A DNA stretch of 7,110 nt from Prevotella sp. UBA3288. Lineage in GTDB: Bacteria; Bacteroidota; Bacteroidia; Bacteroidales; Bacteroidaceae. Position 1 is the first letter of the stretch, and each line of letters starts with the position of its first letter. Position numbers and translations under genes: made by a program. Under the pieces are notes generated by a model. That model was not told the origin of the DNA, made no database searches, and saw nothing but the letters and a program-made list of their open reading frames with translations. Positions 6,060 to 7,110 of the stretch are shown piece by piece. The stretch covers positions 1,817-8,926 of the forward strand of contig DETM01000005.1 in NCBI GenBank assembly GCA_002361655.1, in the 5' to 3' direction.

Positions 6060-6705
6060 AGCCAAGTGCCTCCTTGCACTTGTCGGTGATGTACTGCCAG
6101 TCGCCGGCCTTCACTTTGTCGCCGGGGAACAGTTTCGAGCCCATGCCCACGCAGAACACGCCGGCCTTGAACCACTTCGTCAGGTTCTCCTCTTCGGGAG
6201 CCACGCCGCCGGTAACCATGATCTTCGACCACGGCATCGGTGCCATCAGGCCCTTGATGAGGTTCGGACCGACAACATCGCCGGGGAACACCTTCGTGAA
6301 GTCGCAACCCACCTCCTGTGCCTTGCCGATTTCAGAGGGTGTCAGACAGCCGGGACAATAGGTGACGCAACGACGGTTGCACACGACAGCAATGTCGGGA
6401 TTGAACAGCGGGCCCACCACGAAGTTGGCACCCAACTGGATGTAAAGGGCTGCCGTGGGAGCGTCAACCACGGAGCCGATGCCCAGCGCCAAGTCGGGGC
6501 ACTCGGTGTTCACCCACTTTGACAGTTCACCGAACACCTCGTGAGCGAAGTCACCGCGGTTGGTGAACTCAAATGCACGCACGCCACCTTCGTAGCATGC
6601 CTTGACCACATTCTTGCATACTTCAACGTCCTTGTGATAGAATACAGGGACCATAGGTGCCTCGGCAATCTTTGCCATCACCTGAAACTTATCGAACTTT
6701 GCCAT
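6037..6705 (-). CDS. eda: 2-keto-3-deoxy-6-phosphogluconate / 4-hydroxy-2-oxoglutarate aldolase
   Basis: A 222-residue cytoplasmic class I aldolase that splits KDPG into pyruvate and glyceraldehyde-3-phosphate, the last step of the Entner-Doudoroff and hexuronate pathways; many family members also cleave 4-hydroxy-2-oxoglutarate. The Schiff-base lysine is K138 in TKVFPGD. Active-site E46 and R50 lie in FEFTNRGD, followed by GIGSV (75-79), the proline/cysteine loop [10 protein letters not shown] (116-125), VTGGV (164-168) and GMGSKLF (187-193), all at the places expected for the TIM-barrel. Length is normal for the family (about 205-225). The start is the ATG at 6703-6705; no Shine-Dalgarno precedes it, only AATTGTAAA repeats. 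The KDG kinase lies 55 bases upstream. The stop overlaps the sensor kinase start, and the last codons contain an AAGGAGG motif serving that gene. Confidence 0.93.
   Translation of the reverse strand: MAKFDKFQVMAKIAEAPMVPVFYHKDVEVCKNVVKACYEGGVRAFEFTNRGDFAHEVFGELSKWVNTECPDLALGIGSVVDAPTAALYIQLGANFVVGPLFNPDIAVVCNRRCVTYCPGCLTPSEIGKAQEVGCDFTKVFPGDVVGPNLIKGLMAPMPWSKIMVTGGVAPEEENLTKWFKAGVFCVGMGSKLFPGDKVKAGDWQYITDKCKEALGYVAKARA
6057..6075 (-). promoter_or_regulatory. Shine-Dalgarno site of the sensor kinase inside the aldolase gene
   Basis: AAGGAGG (plus-strand CCTCCTT, 6069-6075) stands 9 bases before the kinase ATG (6057-6059), within aldolase codons for KEAL. This is a full match to the 16S rRNA anti-Shine-Dalgarno core in a phylum that rarely uses it. 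It supports the chosen ATG; the upstream TTG would be only 3 bases away, too close. Because AAG GAG also encodes Lys-Glu, chance coding use is possible. Confidence 0.55.
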
Positions 6706-6760
6706 TATGATTTACAATTTGACAATTTACTATTTACAATTGATTTTACAATTGGACTAT
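6706..6760 (-). repeat. AATTGTAAA repeats in the kinase-aldolase spacer
   Basis: The 55-base gap is almost entirely A/T and holds three exact copies of AATTGTAAA on the minus strand (6711-6719, 6733-6741, 6745-6753) and a variant AATTGTCAA (6719-6727). It lies directly before the aldolase ATG. An unstructured A/T-rich leader of this kind can help initiation in Bacteroidota, which lack strong Shine-Dalgarno use. No -7 TAnnTTTG promoter box is seen, so both genes probably share one transcript. Confidence 0.6.
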
Positions 6761-7110
6761 TTAGCGCTGTACGCGTCCGTTGGCATTACCGCCGGCCAGA
6801 CTCTCTACCTCGTCGACACTCACCAGGTTGAAGTCGCCGTTGATGGTGTGCTTCAGAGCAGAAGCAGCCACGGCAAACTCCAGGGCCTCGCCCTGCGTCG
6901 GCTTGGTCAGCAGACCGTGGATCAAGCCGCCCGAGAACGAGTCGCCACCGCCTACGCGGTCGATGATCGGGTTGATCTCGTAGCGCTTCGACTGATAGAA
7001 CTCCTTGCCGTCGTAAATCAGGGCTTTCCAGCCGTTGAACGTAGCACTGTACGACTCGCGCAGCGTAGAGACGACATACTTGAATCCGAACTCCTTCATC
7101 ATCTGCTTGA
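6761..7110 (-). CDS. kdgK: 2-keto-3-deoxygluconate kinase, PfkB family, C-terminal part
   Basis: The last 115 or so residues of a PfkB/ribokinase-family sugar kinase; the N-terminal part lies beyond the right edge and the frame is open to base 7110. The PfkB signature is clear: IIDRVGGGDSFSGGLIHGLL, where the Asp of GGGD is the catalytic base that activates the sugar hydroxyl and the glycines form the anion hole for the ATP phosphates. The preceding stretch (FNGWKALIYDGKEFYQSKRYEI) and the aldolase next door point to KDG as substrate, giving KDPG, which the aldolase then cleaves. Family members are about 310-345 residues, so roughly a third is visible. Fructokinase or another PfkB kinase cannot be excluded from the fragment alone; the neighbour makes KDG kinase the best choice. 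Confidence 0.82.
   Translation of the reverse strand, partial: KQMMKEFGFKYVVSTLRESYSATFNGWKALIYDGKEFYQSKRYEINPIIDRVGGGDSFSGGLIHGLLTKPTQGEALEFAVAASALKHTINGDFNLVSVDEVESLAGGNANGRVQR

Overview
The window looks like a chromosomal segment of a Bacteroidota species, most likely Prevotella/Segatella or a close relative. Three things point there. Promoters match the phylum's own consensus (-7 TAnnTTTG with a -33 TTTG-like box about 20 bases upstream). Most starts lack a Shine-Dalgarno sequence. The sensor kinase is of the large periplasmic-TPR type typical of Bacteroidales. Genus is inference only.

Right part (1521-7110, minus strand): a tightly packed, GC-rich gene string, read right to left. It begins with the C-terminal part of a PfkB-family 2-keto-3-deoxygluconate (KDG) kinase that runs off the window. 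A complete KDPG/KHG aldolase follows. Its 3' end overlaps by 23 bases the start of a 1073-residue sensor histidine kinase, whose own end overlaps by 19 bases a LuxR-type response regulator. A 194-residue membrane protein resembling a shortened AbgT transporter follows 31 bases later. Kinase plus aldolase form the lower part of hexuronate / Entner-Doudoroff catabolism (KDG to KDPG to pyruvate and glyceraldehyde-3-phosphate). The overlaps suggest that the two-component system is translated together with these enzymes, and may sense or control sugar-acid use.

Middle part (758-1520): a two-gene toxin-antitoxin module on the minus strand (54-residue putative antitoxin, 138-residue PIN/VapC-type toxin, overlapping by 17 bases) with its own recognisable promoter. 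Upstream lies an AT-rich spacer carrying a degenerate 23-base tandem repeat.

Left part (1-757): mostly non-coding, AT-rich and rich in repeats. Two divergent promoters lie at about 75-108 (minus) and 156-187 (plus). The plus promoter leads into a small, apparently frameshifted gene (215-462). Its last codons are written by the left arm of a striking concentric palindrome (431-542): a perfect 13-bp GC-rich hairpin nested exactly at the centre of two 27-base arms built of TACTGTATT units. An A-rich degenerate repeat, a short decayed-looking ORF and a strong stem-loop (702-730) complete the region. The palindrome and the double-module sensor kinase are the most unusual items.
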